A DNA stretch of 64,000 bases from Mucilaginibacter saanensis (GTDB taxonomy: Bacteria > Bacteroidota > Bacteroidia > Sphingobacteriales > Sphingobacteriaceae), in assembly GCF_014200575.1 (NCBI RefSeq), contig NZ_JACHBZ010000002.1, positions 1 through 64,000 on the forward strand, read 5' to 3'. Position numbers and translations under genes: made by a program. The notes under the pieces were generated by a model that saw nothing but the letters and a program-made list of their open reading frames with translations, searched no databases and had not been told where the DNA came from. Positions 38,826-48,422 of this stretch are shown here, one piece after another. Numbering within the stretch: the first letter of the stretch is position 1; each line of letters starts with the position of its first letter.

Positions 38826-39838
38826 TGAAGAGCACGGAAGTTATTTCTGTTACAACTAATTTAGGACGTTTTGGTGGAGCTCAAAAAGTGCTGATGGATG
38901 TCCATGAGGGGCTTCGGACGGAGTACGATGCAAAGATCTTGGGTTTTCAGGATTTTCGGGACCTTCACCCGAAATATGGTATTCGTTCATCCGAGTATAT
39001 TAGGTTTAACAACCCGTTTTACCTGAACAATAAAATACTTATTGTGCATGCACGGAATGTCATGGCCTTTATCATGGTTTTGAAGCGGCTTTTTTTTCTG
39101 AATACGAAAATCCTGTATGTTTCGCATAACGTATACCATAACCATCGGAGAATCTCTTTTTTTCCGGATGATATCATCTCCATTTCACAAAAGGTGACGG
39201 GTAATCTGCTGGATTATTTCAAGTTAAAAAACAGGCGCGTCCGGCTGATCTATAATGGGATCAGGGACGAGGTTTTCCCAGCGCGGCGTTCTTACCGGGA
39301 GGATGGCAGGATCGTGATCCTCTATTCGGCCAGGGTCAATGCCGTAAAAAGACAACTGGAGCTGGTTGAGCGGCTTTCGGGGAAATTACATCCTGGACTT
39401 TCGATCCAATTTGCGGGATCGGGTCCGGATTACGAGGTGTTAAAGGAAAAATGTTCGGGTACGGAGAACTTTATGGCTTTGGGTTTTGTGGAGAACGTAC
39501 ATGAGTTGGTTTCCCATGCAGATTACCTGATGCTTTTTTCTGTACAGGAGGGTCTGCCGATCTCTTTGATAGAGGGGATCATGCATGGAAAGCCTCTGCT
39601 GGTCAACGATGTCGGGGGTAATTTCGAGATCGGCATCCCGGGTTTAAATGGTATTGCGCTGGAAGAGGACTGGGATGTGCTGGCCGAAACATTAAACGGT
39701 CTGATATCCCTGCCAGCCACGACATACTCCCGGATGAGCCGGCATAGCCGGGAGCGTTATGAAACTATGTTTACCTATGACGATATGGTTGCCAACTACC
39801 TCAACGTTATCCGCGAACTGGAAAAATCTAACACCTGA
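38825..39838 (+). CDS. GT4-type glycosyltransferase, repeat copy 2
   Basis: The protein has 337 residues. The start overlaps the stop of the acetyltransferase gene. Residues from FGGAQKVLMDVHEGL through NYLNVIRELE are identical to the protein at 29196, and the DNA from 38869 to 39824 matches 29237-30192. The first about 15 residues (MKSTEVISVTTNLGR) and the last four differ from copy 1. The N-terminal parts are diverged but alignable, so these may be older paralogues homogenised by recombination. The same donor and acceptor are likely, since substrate-binding regions are identical. Confidence 0.93.
   Translation: MKSTEVISVTTNLGRFGGAQKVLMDVHEGLRTEYDAKILGFQDFRDLHPKYGIRSSEYIRFNNPFYLNNKILIVHARNVMAFIMVLKRLFFLNTKILYVSHNVYHNHRRISFFPDDIISISQKVTGNLLDYFKLKNRRVRLIYNGIRDEVFPARRSYREDGRIVILYSARVNAVKRQLELVERLSGKLHPGLSIQFAGSGPDYEVLKEKCSGTENFMALGFVENVHELVSHADYLMLFSVQEGLPISLIEGIMHGKPLLVNDVGGNFEIGIPGLNGIALEEDWDVLAETLNGLISLPATTYSRMSRHSRERYETMFTYDDMVANYLNVIRELEKSNT
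38869..39824 (+). repeat. 956-bp direct repeat, copy 2
   Basis: Second copy of the repeat at 29237-30192, same strand, offset 9632. It covers almost the whole GT4 coding region. Confidence 0.93.
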
Positions 39839-39895
39839 AATACGGGAGGCTTCCTGGGCGCTCACTAAGATCGGATAAAGTGAAATTTGAAATTT

Positions 39896-40639
39896 TTATT
39901 TGAGGATTGTTTTTAACAACTGGCTGATGATTAAAAAACAGAACTTGGGATAGGTTTTTATTGATCGGCCTAAAAAGCCGTTTTCCTTTAGTGCACGGTA
40001 AAAGAATCTTAAATTAAGGTAATCAATGATTTTAGGATAAAAATAGATATCGTCCTTAGATTGGTGTAAGAATCCGCCGCAGGTATAAATCGCTCCGTTA
40101 TAACCTGCCTGCCTTAAATCCAGCGCCATGTTTTCCTGGATGATCGCGCCCATTCCGATCAATATAATAGGAGGATTTAAGACAGCAATGGTATTAATAA
40201 CTTCTTGTCTTTCCCATTCACTCTCAAAAAAGCCGTTTTTATATCCCGATATCTGCAGATTCGGGAAATTTATCCTGAATATTTCCATGGTTTTTTTGAT
40301 CGTTATCGGATCCGTCCCCAGGAAGAAGATTTTTAAATTATTTTCAATAGCGATTTTGAAAATATAAGGTACAATAGAGGTCATGTCGCATGAAAAACGC
40401 TGAATGCGAAATGGCGTAGCCTTTAACAGGTTTAAAACAATCACGACAAATATCCCATCCGGAGCGATGATGTCAAACTTTTCAAATATTGCCGTATTTT
40501 TAACAGCTAGGGTATAAGTGTACGGGTTTAAAAAGGTAATTAAAGCCTTGTTTCTGGGATCAAATTTTTCTATGGATTCAGGAATTCTGGAACAAAAGGT
40601 ATGATAAATATTCACTGGATTATGGTTTAGCCGAATCAC
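39896..40639 (-). CDS. WecB/TagA/CpsF family glycosyltransferase
   Basis: The protein has 247 residues, the typical size. Family motifs: FLNPYTYTLAVKNTAIFEKF, DIIAPDGIFVVIVLNLL (DG-type catalytic region), LKIFFLGTDPITIKKTMEIF, NPPIILIGMGAIIQENMALD and the C-terminal GFLGRSIKTYPKFCFLI tail that contacts the membrane. These enzymes add an N-acetylmannosamine-type or related sugar to a lipid-linked acceptor. It lies antisense and convergent with GT4 copy 2, with a 57-bp gap. Confidence 0.88.
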   Translation of the reverse strand: MIRLNHNPVNIYHTFCSRIPESIEKFDPRNKALITFLNPYTYTLAVKNTAIFEKFDIIAPDGIFVVIVLNLLKATPFRIQRFSCDMTSIVPYIFKIAIENNLKIFFLGTDPITIKKTMEIFRINFPNLQISGYKNGFFESEWERQEVINTIAVLNPPIILIGMGAIIQENMALDLRQAGYNGAIYTCGGFLHQSKDDIYFYPKIIDYLNLRFFYRALKENGFLGRSIKTYPKFCFLIISQLLKTILK

Positions 40640-41380
40640 GATAATTTTTGATGGGTTCGCTTCCGATTCCCAATTTTACAATTGGGGAAAAGGTCTTAAA
40701 TGTTTCTTTGCCATATTTCATGGTCTTTAGGTTAAGGTCATATTTCTAAAGTTTATTCAGGTCGTTAATCAGGTCTGTTTATTTAATTATTGTCGAAAAT
40801 CGGAATATAGCTGCGTGGCTAAAGGGAGGGCCATTGCAGTAATTTCCGGAAATCAATATTCCGATAGTTATCTATTCTATAATCAAAGCAAGAGCCAGTT
40901 TCCTAAAATAAGCTGAGAGGGTATAAATATAAGTTTTAACGAAATTTTTTTTCATAGTGTGTATTTTTTTCCCCAAATGTGTACCGTATTGCTCGATATT
41001 GATCAGGTGAAGCCGGTTTACTTTTTTATTTACAGGAATTATATCGGTAGAAGCTGTTCAATAAATACCTGGTTTCGGGCAGAACTGATTTACCGGTCGG
41101 GGGCCAGTTGAAGAAAGGGAATGTTAAATGGATTTTATCCCGTTAGGAAAGCGTTTGCGGGAGTTATTGAACCCTTGACGCTTAATTTCGGTAATAGATA
41201 CAGGATATCTTTTTTATCGGGTAGAATAAACTTGCGGATATGGATTTTCGGGGGCTTTCCCCGAATCCAGATAAAATGGAATTATTGCATGGTTATTGCT
41301 CTGTCAGTTCGAATAAAATGAATATGGAAACCGTATGACGTTCAGCGATAGCAGCGAATTATGGAGTTAATAGGTATCGC
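40640..41380. other. Gene-free stretch
   Basis: About 740 bp without a recognised gene. A 66-codon frame at 41121-41321 has no clear identity. Promoters for the WecB/TagA gene and the PssD/PssE pair should lie here but were not placed. Confidence 0.45.
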
Positions 41381-41527
41381 ATGATTGACAATATCATAAT
41401 TTCCATGGCCGATCTGAAAATTGCTTGTCGGGAGCAGATGGAGGAAGCGGCGATGAAGAAACTTGGTTGTCACGAGCGCGCCCTTAATAATAACATGTTT
41501 ATACAAAAGACTGATGATCTTGTATAA
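41381..41527 (+). CDS. Possible small protein, 48 aa
   Basis: An ATG-started frame 35 bp upstream of the PssD-like gene encodes 48 residues, helical and charged at first (ISMADLKIACREQMEEAAMK). No domain is recognised. Its position in front of an operon could make it a leader or a small real gene. Confidence 0.3.
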   Translation: MIDNIIISMADLKIACREQMEEAAMKKLGCHERALNNNMFIQKTDDLV

Positions 41528-41562
41528 CGAAGAATAGTTTAGTTCAACAATAACACAAGTAT

Positions 41563-42003
41563 ATGAGAATCTTAGCAATTGCATCAATCGGGGGGCACTG
41601 GATCCAACTTCTACGTCTGATGCCATTATTCAAAGACCATGAAGTAACGTTTATCTCCACCAAGCCTAATTTGAAGGATATGGTCAAAGGCCATAGATTT
41701 ATAACTATTCCGGATGCCAACAGAGGAAAGAAAATAAATTTATGCAAATGTATACTTTCAGTTACCTGGCATATTGTTGCCGTGAAGCCACGGGTAATTA
41801 TCAGTACCGGAGCCGCACCCGGTTTAATTGGGATTCTGATTGGTAAGTTAACAGGGGCTAAAACTATTTGGATAGACAGTATTGCAAATGCTGAAAAATT
41901 ATCAATGAGCGGAAATATAGCTGTCAAGATCGCTGACCGCGTATATACCCAATGGGAGCACCTGGCCAATTCCAAAGTGATATTTAGCGGAAATATATTG
42001 TAA
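41563..42003 (+). CDS. pssD: PssD/Alg14-like glycosyltransferase subunit
   Basis: The protein has 146 residues. It resembles the Alg14/PssD/CpsF membrane subunit: N-terminal LAIASIGGHWIQLLRLMPLF (the GGH nucleotide-site motif), then KPRVIISTGAAPGLIGILIG and WIDSIANAEKLSMSGNIAVK. These proteins pair with an Alg13/PssE subunit to form a GT-B enzyme. Together they transfer a sugar (often glucuronic acid, glucose or galactose in EPS loci) to the lipid-linked intermediate. The partner gene follows after 2 bp. Confidence 0.9.
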   Translation: MRILAIASIGGHWIQLLRLMPLFKDHEVTFISTKPNLKDMVKGHRFITIPDANRGKKINLCKCILSVTWHIVAVKPRVIISTGAAPGLIGILIGKLTGAKTIWIDSIANAEKLSMSGNIAVKIADRVYTQWEHLANSKVIFSGNIL

Positions 42004-42005
42004 CT

Positions 42006-42485
42006 ATGATCTTTGTAACTACCGGAACACAAGAACCCTTTGACAGACTTATTGAAACGATCGATGATATCGCCGGACAATATCCGGGTTTAACCTTTGT
42101 TGTGCAGGCATTTTCGTCTCTCTATAAGGCAAAAAATTTTGATGTGTTAGAGTTCATATCCGCTGCTGATTTTAGCAGCTATATGGATAAAGCTGATCTG
42201 ATCATCAGCCATGCCGGCATGGGGACAATTATCTCTGCATTAGTAGAGAATAAGCCCATTATTGTGATGCCGCGATTGTTGCGATATAATGAACATCGGA
42301 ATGAGCATCAGCTGGCAACTGCCAGAAAATTTGATGCATTAGGCTATTTGCATGTTGCCTATGATGAACATGAGTTAATGGCCAAATTTATAACTATGTG
42401 GCCAGATCAATTAAAACCACTTCATAAAATTGGCAATAGTGCTTCAGATACGTTATTGGATTCTTTAAGGACTTTTATTGAATAG
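42006..42485 (+). CDS. pssE: PssE/Alg13-like glycosyltransferase subunit
   Basis: The protein has 159 residues. It is the GT28 C-terminal-type half: MIFVTTGTQEPFDRLIETID, then ADLIISHAGMGTIISALVEN and KPIIVMPRLLRYNEHRNEHQ, the UDP-sugar binding loop and the H/E-rich end. It lies 2 bp after the PssD-like gene and should form a heterodimer with it at the inner membrane. Confidence 0.92.
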   Translation: MIFVTTGTQEPFDRLIETIDDIAGQYPGLTFVVQAFSSLYKAKNFDVLEFISAADFSSYMDKADLIISHAGMGTIISALVENKPIIVMPRLLRYNEHRNEHQLATARKFDALGYLHVAYDEHELMAKFITMWPDQLKPLHKIGNSASDTLLDSLRTFIE

Positions 42486-42546
42486 GGGTTAAACGGAGCT
42501 ATTTTTAACAAAATATAGTCGGTTTAATCCTTGTCGGATAGCATGT

Positions 42547-42984
42547 TTATTTGTGAAGCGCAATAAGGCGGGGGACAGGTGACTTGTTTTCCGAAATAAA
42601 TTTAACGGGGTATGTACTCAGTATGCGTTCTTTCGAAAGCTCCTGGTTTTCTTGCTTGAGATACCTGTAAAGTGCTTCAAATAAATAATCCGACAGCACA
42701 TTTTCGATATCTGAAAATAATTTAGCTTTTGTTGTGTTACCGCGTTTAATGGATTCTCCAAGGGAGAGTTCTATCACCTCTTCTGTTACTTTGATGGTGG
42801 TGGTCGCAGAATCCCCGGCGTCCGCATCCTGGGGAGGAATAAAATCAGTAAAGAACACTCTGATCACCTGGAGTTCAGATACAGGAACAAATAGAAAGTC
42901 ATTTTCATTGTCAAGCTCCAACGCCTTGCACAATTCATAAAATGAAAATTTCCCTATATTTTTAATCGTTGTCATACTACTCAT
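42547..42984 (-). CDS. Hypothetical protein, 145 aa
   Basis: A soluble-looking acidic protein of 145 residues (142 if the ATG three codons later is used, MTTIKNIGKFSF). Segments include FYELCKALELDNENDFLFVP, TTTIKVTEEVIELSLGES and SDYLFEALYRYLKQENQELS. No signal peptide, membrane helix or known domain. It sits convergent with the PssE-like gene, antisense in the EPS locus. The frame is clean and probably real. Confidence 0.65.
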   Translation of the reverse strand: MSSMTTIKNIGKFSFYELCKALELDNENDFLFVPVSELQVIRVFFTDFIPPQDADAGDSATTTIKVTEEVIELSLGESIKRGNTTKAKLFSDIENVLSDYLFEALYRYLKQENQELSKERILSTYPVKFISENKSPVPRLIALHK

Positions 42985-43696
42985 ATTATAAAAAGATTCG
43001 TAATCGCTTGAAATATGACATGTTGCCCTATATAAGGTTTAAGTACTGTCGGATTTCAGTTGACTACGCCTGCTGATGCTTCACTTAAGAATAACCTATT
43101 TACGTATGCAGGGTATTAATTGTTTCATCATTTACATTACAAAACAACGCAAATTTTAGCACTGATTGGATGATGCGGGGTAGAAAGATGCTTTTTTTAT
43201 TTCTTCGCTTACTTTTAGGGATATCTGACGGGACAAGATAGCAAAATTGCTTCATTCGGGGGAGAGTTTGATAAGTTTATGACGCGAGATCGTAATACCC
43301 ATCTGCACACACTTTGGCAGGTGATGGGATTTTTTTATCGGCTTCCCGTAGGGCAGCTTCTTATTGGACTGACTACAAGATGATAAAGGTTCCGATAAAT
43401 AAGTTTGCCTTATTACGAAATATTATATGAAATGATCGTAAGTTAATGGAGAAATCTTCCCAAGAAAACAATAAAGCAAAAAAAGGATATTTATAGTCAC
43501 CATCAAAAGGAAAAACCAGTTCTTAACTCCAATCTATTAGTCATATGTGCCGGCTTTGCCAGCGAAGGCGGATGCCAGCAAAGAGTGATGTAAAACGCTA
43601 TTTATGCGAGATCCGCCTTTCCGATGTCATGCCCCGACGGACTGATATACAAACGGCTGTTGTCGGGTAAATGACCTTAATCAAGTTGCCACTAAT
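42985..43696. other. Gene-free stretch with a possible relic
   Basis: A plus-strand frame around 43220-43383 without a good start reads like protein (GGEFDKFMTRDRNTHLHTLW, then QVMGFFYRLPVG), possibly a relic. An inverted repeat (GGCGGAT near 43567, ATCCGCC near 43610) has a long loop. No intact gene is seen. Confidence 0.4.
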
Positions 43697-44827
43697 TTAG
43701 GAAATCGTTTCCGGGATGTTTTTTTCTTTGGGAATAAAAGGCCGGTGTTGATCCGGCTTTCTAAAGGTAAACAACCACCAAATATCCAGCCTCATGCACA
43801 GGTTGTAAAAAAGCATGGGTAGCAAGGTTCCGCAGATCCACAGTGCAGCAACCAAGCCCGGGATATAGGTAAAATGAAAGAGGTTGACTAAGATAACGCG
43901 GGTTATGGTCATGACGATGATCTGCATACAATAAATAAAAAGGGAATGAAAACCGATTACTCTTAAAAAATTTAAAGCCTGATATTTTTGCAGGAGAAAG
44001 GAAAAATTAATAGATATGGTACAACCCACAAGGGCTTCTAACAGAAAAAAAAATGGCATTTTCCGCTCTACAAAATTAATACCGTCCGCGCCCCCATGTA
44101 GATTTATTCTGGCAAAGTGGTACTGAATAAATAAAAATACAAGGAGAAGCGGTATAAACACTTTAAATGATGAAAACCGTTGGGCGTTCTTTTCATCCAA
44201 TAAGGTATTAGATATGAAGTCCCCCAGGGCGAAAAATAAATAAAACTCACAGATATCAGTTAGAAAGCCTCCCTGGATCTCGTTGATATGCAGGTAAGCA
44301 GCAATAGCGTACAGTACAGCACCGATGACCACTTGTATTACCGGTTTTACTTTTAAAGCAGCTTGCAGACACGCATAAATGACGCCGATGCAAAACAGGG
44401 TATTCAAATACCAGAAATGACCGGTTTTGCGTGGATCAATTAATAGATTCAGGTAATTCATCGGGGTGATGCCATTAGCCGAGTATCTGGCAGTCAAAAG
44501 CTGCAAAGAGATTTCTATTCCCCCCCAAAGTAATAAAGGGTATAAAATGGTGTCCGCACGGTTGGTGATATATTCGTTTAATCCCTTTTTTTTCAAGCTG
44601 GAAGCAATAAATATCCCGGATATGATAAAAAATAAAGGCATTCTGAAGCCGTATAGGAACAGACTGATATAATTAATCAGCGGATAAGCATTAAGATCCA
44701 GTCCATGGGCCCTTAAAACCAACAAGCAATGGCCAAAGCCAACCAATAGAATACTGATCCCTTTATCTGAGTCCACCCAGATATAACGTTTTTTACTCAG
44801 GATATGCTTTGCATTTAAAATATTCAT
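43697..44827 (-). CDS. Acyltransferase 3 family membrane protein
   Basis: The protein has 376 residues with about 10 membrane helices. Typical acyltransferase-3 features: the early DSDKGISILLVGFGHCLLVL with a catalytic-type His in the first helix, then the FLYGFRMPLFFIISGIFIAS segment (R-x-x-x-P-F-F-x-x-S-G) and GHFWYLNTLFCIGVIY. These enzymes move acyl groups onto sugars at the inner membrane. It lies 58 bp downstream of the NRPS on the same strand, so the two are probably one operon. Confidence 0.9.
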   Translation of the reverse strand: MNILNAKHILSKKRYIWVDSDKGISILLVGFGHCLLVLRAHGLDLNAYPLINYISLFLYGFRMPLFFIISGIFIASSLKKKGLNEYITNRADTILYPLLLWGGIEISLQLLTARYSANGITPMNYLNLLIDPRKTGHFWYLNTLFCIGVIYACLQAALKVKPVIQVVIGAVLYAIAAYLHINEIQGGFLTDICEFYLFFALGDFISNTLLDEKNAQRFSSFKVFIPLLLVFLFIQYHFARINLHGGADGINFVERKMPFFFLLEALVGCTISINFSFLLQKYQALNFLRVIGFHSLFIYCMQIIVMTITRVILVNLFHFTYIPGLVAALWICGTLLPMLFYNLCMRLDIWWLFTFRKPDQHRPFIPKEKNIPETIS

Positions 44828-44885
44828 CGATGTCTAACAGTAGGAGATAAGCAACAGGAAGTTATTAATTGATGTGATCGCTGGT

Positions 44886-47800
44886 TCAGCTGCATTTGGC
44901 AGCAGAATTCCCGTGCTCATCCAGGTTTTTCTGCAGTATGGTAGCAAAATCACGAACATGGGGTGGTAAAAGCATGGAAAAGTGGTCACCAGGAACCTCA
45001 CAGAGTTCAACACCCTTTTTAGCGTATTTTTCCCACCCCAGAAATTTTCCGTAATCGATATAATGCACGCATATAGAGGCTTTGTATAGAAATAGCCGAC
45101 CATCAAACGATTCCAGTTGGTAATTTCTAAAGGCAGTTATATGTCTTCTTTTTATTTTTTTAATTAAACGGTAAAAATCTTTACTCTCTGTCTTTGATGG
45201 TTCCCCATAAGGCTTTTGAGGCATTTTTCCCTTCAATAAACTGCTGATGGGATCCGCAATAATGGATTGCAAAAATCTGGGAAGGTGTCGCTGAGCTTTT
45301 TTGGGAATCAATGAATACCAGTCTTTGTATTCTGTTTTTTCTGCGTCGGCATCAAAAATGATCAACATCTGGACTTTTTTTTCAACAGCATGCAATTGTT
45401 TTTGTATTTCCATGGCAATGTAACCACCTGAGGAATAACCAGCTAAAAGGTAAGGACCCTCGGGGTTATGGCGGACAATCTCCTTCAGGTAACAGGCAGC
45501 GATCTGCTGTAAATTATCCAGGGGCTGTTCTTTTCCGTCCAGGCCGACGGCCTGCAGGCCAAAAAGAGGTTGTTCCTGATCAATGCAAGCAGCCAGCGGA
45601 CTAAAGTTGAGTACGTTCAGGCCGTCGCCATGGACAATATACAAAGGGTTTTTTGTTCCTTCCGGTTTAATGGGTACCAGGTATTGGTAGTGATATTCAG
45701 CCATGTTTTCGTCCGCAAACCGCGCCAGGGTCCTGATGGTCGGGCATTTAAAGAATATGGCAAGCTGTAAGTTAAGTCCGGTGATTTTTCTGAATTTCGA
45801 CAAGATCTGTACAGCAATAAGGGAATGACCGCCAAGCTCAAAAAAATTGCTGTCCACATGCAATTGATCAAGGTTCAGGCATTCTTTCCATATTTTCCGG
45901 AGCTTTTCCTCGGTATCCGTGAGTATTTCTTGAGGCAATTGCTGGCCGGCAGGTCCAGGAATACTTTTTTGCGGTGAAGCGAAATTTTCGGGATAGGGGA
46001 GTGTTTGTCTGTCAATTTTTCCGTTTGAAGTTAAGGGTAATTTTTCGAGTCCGATCCAAATAGCAGGGATCATATACTCCGGTAATTGTTTGCTTAAAAA
46101 AGAAGTGATGGCTTCCCGGTCAAATGCGGTATCCGGTGTTACCACATAGGCCACCAGTCGTTTATTTCCTTCTTTATCAGTTATCGCAATGACTACCGCG
46201 TCCAGAATTAAACTGCTGTTATTCAATACACTTTCTATTTCGCCAAGTTCGACCCGGAATCCATTAATTTTAACCTGGTTATCTTTACGGCCTATAAACT
46301 CCATATGATAATTAGGCATCATCCTACCCAGATCCCCTGTACGGTACATCATTCCCCCCGCATGTTGGTGAAATGGATCGGGAACAAAGGAAAGGCTTGT
46401 CTTTGCATCGTCATGGGCATAACCCCTGGCCACCCCCACGCCGCCAATATAAAGTTCTCCAATAGTACCTTGGGGAACAGGTTGCAGGTGCTCGTTCAGG
46501 ATATAGAAGAAATTATTAGCGATGGGTTTCCCGTAAGGGATGCTGTTCCAATCGCCGGATGTTTGATGAATAATAAAAAAATTTGACCATACCGTCCCTT
46601 CAGTTGCGCCTCCCAGACCAACCACAGTCACCTCCGGGAAGAACTTTTTTGCGCGGTCCGGTAGACTTACAGGTATCCAGTCTCCACTTAGTAAAATTGT
46701 TTTTAACCCATCATAGCTATATTCCGGATCATCCAGTTCGAGTGTTCTTACCAGGTAATCCATGGTTGTTGGTACCGAGTCCCAAATGGTGATTTGGTAA
46801 GTCACCAGCATGCGCTGTAATATTTTTACATCTTGAATCTCTTGTTTTTGAGTAATAACCAAAGTGCCTCCTGCGGCAAGCATACCAAAAATGTCATAAA
46901 CGGAGAGGTCAAAGCACATCGAAGTGATGAACAGCAGCCGATCTTTCGGCCCGACACCAAATGTAGTATTGACCCAGGTTACTAAGTTGACAGCAGAGTG
47001 GTGTTCAATCATTACGCCTTTGGGTTTTCCCGTTGAGCCGGAGGTATAGATGGTATAGGCCAATTGGTTACTGCTGATGTTGAGGTCAAGATTCTCGGTT
47101 TTATAACCGTTTAAATCCACCAAGTCAATGCGGATATAATTATCTTCGCCAATAAGAGATTTTAAAGGGTAGTTTTGGTCTGCTACGATAGCCTTTAAAC
47201 CGGATTGATTAAAAATATAATGTTGTCTTTCTACAGGATAATCCGGGTCAATGGGGACATATGCTCCTCCAGTCTTCAGTATGGCAAACATGCCGATGAT
47301 CATCTCAAAATCTCTGCTCACAAGTAATCCAACATTATCTTGCGCTGTTATTCCGCAACTAACCAGGTGATAGGCCAATTGATTAGCTGCTTTATTCAAT
47401 TCATTGTAGGTCATTTTCTTGTCACCACGGATGAGGGCGACCTGATCCGGACTTTCAGCTGCCTGTTTTTCAAAAAGATGGAACAAGGTCAACGCTTTCG
47501 GATAGGGGGTACTGGTATCATTGAATTTCCTGATTAAGTGGTCCCATTCGTCATCGGTGACAATATTATAAGCACCAATATTTTTTTCGGGGTTGGCGAT
47601 GATTTCCTTTAGCAGGATAATAAAATGCTTCGCGAACCTGGCAAAAAAATCCTCGCTAAATAAGTTGCCGTTGTAAAACAGAGCGACTTCGGTTTCTGCC
47701 TGACCTTCTTGAAAATAAAGCCCGAAATGGTAATTGGAAAAAAGATCGGATAATTGGGTGATAATATCTTCAAAATTTAAAAGATCCTGGTTCACAGGTT

Positions 47801-48323
47801 TCTTTTGATATCGCTGGGTAAGGAAAAAAATTTTGAAGTACACTTCTTTCATCTGATCTGTTGTCAGGGTATCTTCAAGCTTTTCAAAATACAGGTTTTT
47901 GAAATTACCCGGGTCCGAAAGTTTTTGCTGTAGGTTTTGAAAGGCTTCTGGTAGGAGATGTTTACTATTCAGTTCCTGAGCAATACATCCTAAGGAGAGA
48001 TTATGGAGGTTAACTCCATTGTCAATATTAACCATCGTCCATTCACCTAAAAATGCCTGTTCCAAGAGGATAGTCTCCTGTCCGGCATATCTTTGTAAAA
48101 GTATTTGGAAAACAGTGATGTATATCGTCTCCAGGGGAACGTCCAGCTTTTTACTCAGGACGATCAGCGCTCCGGATAAATTTTCTCCAATATCAATCGT
48201 TTGCAATTTGTTTGACGCGGTTATATTGGTGGATAACAGCGTGTCTTGTTTGAGCAATAAATCTGTTTGGGTCAATCTGTTTAAGTTAAAAGATTCAACT
48301 GCTGAAAATGACGATAGCGGCAT
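44886..48323 (-). CDS. NRPS module: truncated C - A (cysteine-like code) - T - TE
   Basis: The protein has 1145 residues. Residues about 1-275 look like the C-terminal half of a condensation domain; the HHxxxDG motif is absent. The adenylation domain (about 285-785) has YTSGSTGKPKGV, LGGATEGTVWSN, YRTGDLGRMMPN, KINGFRVELGE and NGKIDR. The specificity residues read by eye are D472-L-Y-D-L-S-L-V-W, close to the cysteine code DLYNLSLIW. A carrier domain follows with FFELGGHSLIA (Ser about 834, phosphopantetheine site), then a type I thioesterase (about 890-1140) with GYSSG (Ser about 964), FDAD and GDHFSMLL. No second module or PPTase is in the window. It probably activates one amino acid for attachment or release. 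Confidence 0.9.
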   Translation of the reverse strand: MPLSSFSAVESFNLNRLTQTDLLLKQDTLLSTNITASNKLQTIDIGENLSGALIVLSKKLDVPLETIYITVFQILLQRYAGQETILLEQAFLGEWTMVNIDNGVNLHNLSLGCIAQELNSKHLLPEAFQNLQQKLSDPGNFKNLYFEKLEDTLTTDQMKEVYFKIFFLTQRYQKKPVNQDLLNFEDIITQLSDLFSNYHFGLYFQEGQAETEVALFYNGNLFSEDFFARFAKHFIILLKEIIANPEKNIGAYNIVTDDEWDHLIRKFNDTSTPYPKALTLFHLFEKQAAESPDQVALIRGDKKMTYNELNKAANQLAYHLVSCGITAQDNVGLLVSRDFEMIIGMFAILKTGGAYVPIDPDYPVERQHYIFNQSGLKAIVADQNYPLKSLIGEDNYIRIDLVDLNGYKTENLDLNISSNQLAYTIYTSGSTGKPKGVMIEHHSAVNLVTWVNTTFGVGPKDRLLFITSMCFDLSVYDIFGMLAAGGTLVITQKQEIQDVKILQRMLVTYQITIWDSVPTTMDYLVRTLELDDPEYSYDGLKTILLSGDWIPVSLPDRAKKFFPEVTVVGLGGATEGTVWSNFFIIHQTSGDWNSIPYGKPIANNFFYILNEHLQPVPQGTIGELYIGGVGVARGYAHDDAKTSLSFVPDPFHQHAGGMMYRTGDLGRMMPNYHMEFIGRKDNQVKINGFRVELGEIESVLNNSSLILDAVVIAITDKEGNKRLVAYVVTPDTAFDREAITSFLSKQLPEYMIPAIWIGLEKLPLTSNGKIDRQTLPYPENFASPQKSIPGPAGQQLPQEILTDTEEKLRKIWKECLNLDQLHVDSNFFELGGHSLIAVQILSKFRKITGLNLQLAIFFKCPTIRTLARFADENMAEYHYQYLVPIKPEGTKNPLYIVHGDGLNVLNFSPLAACIDQEQPLFGLQAVGLDGKEQPLDNLQQIAACYLKEIVRHNPEGPYLLAGYSSGGYIAMEIQKQLHAVEKKVQMLIIFDADAEKTEYKDWYSLIPKKAQRHLPRFLQSIIADPISSLLKGKMPQKPYGEPSKTESKDFYRLIKKIKRRHITAFRNYQLESFDGRLFLYKASICVHYIDYGKFLGWEKYAKKGVELCEVPGDHFSMLLPPHVRDFATILQKNLDEHGNSAAKCS

Positions 48324-48422
48324 AGGAATGTAGAATGAATTAAATATTGTATTTTAATGTCAAAGCATGTAATCCATAAATAAATAAGACTAACAGCACT
48401 TTTTGGGCGACGGAATTTAATT

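Noticed and set aside
43567-43616. Inverted repeat GGCGGAT / ATCCGCC
   Set aside because: Seven-bp arms with a long loop and no following T-run; likely chance.
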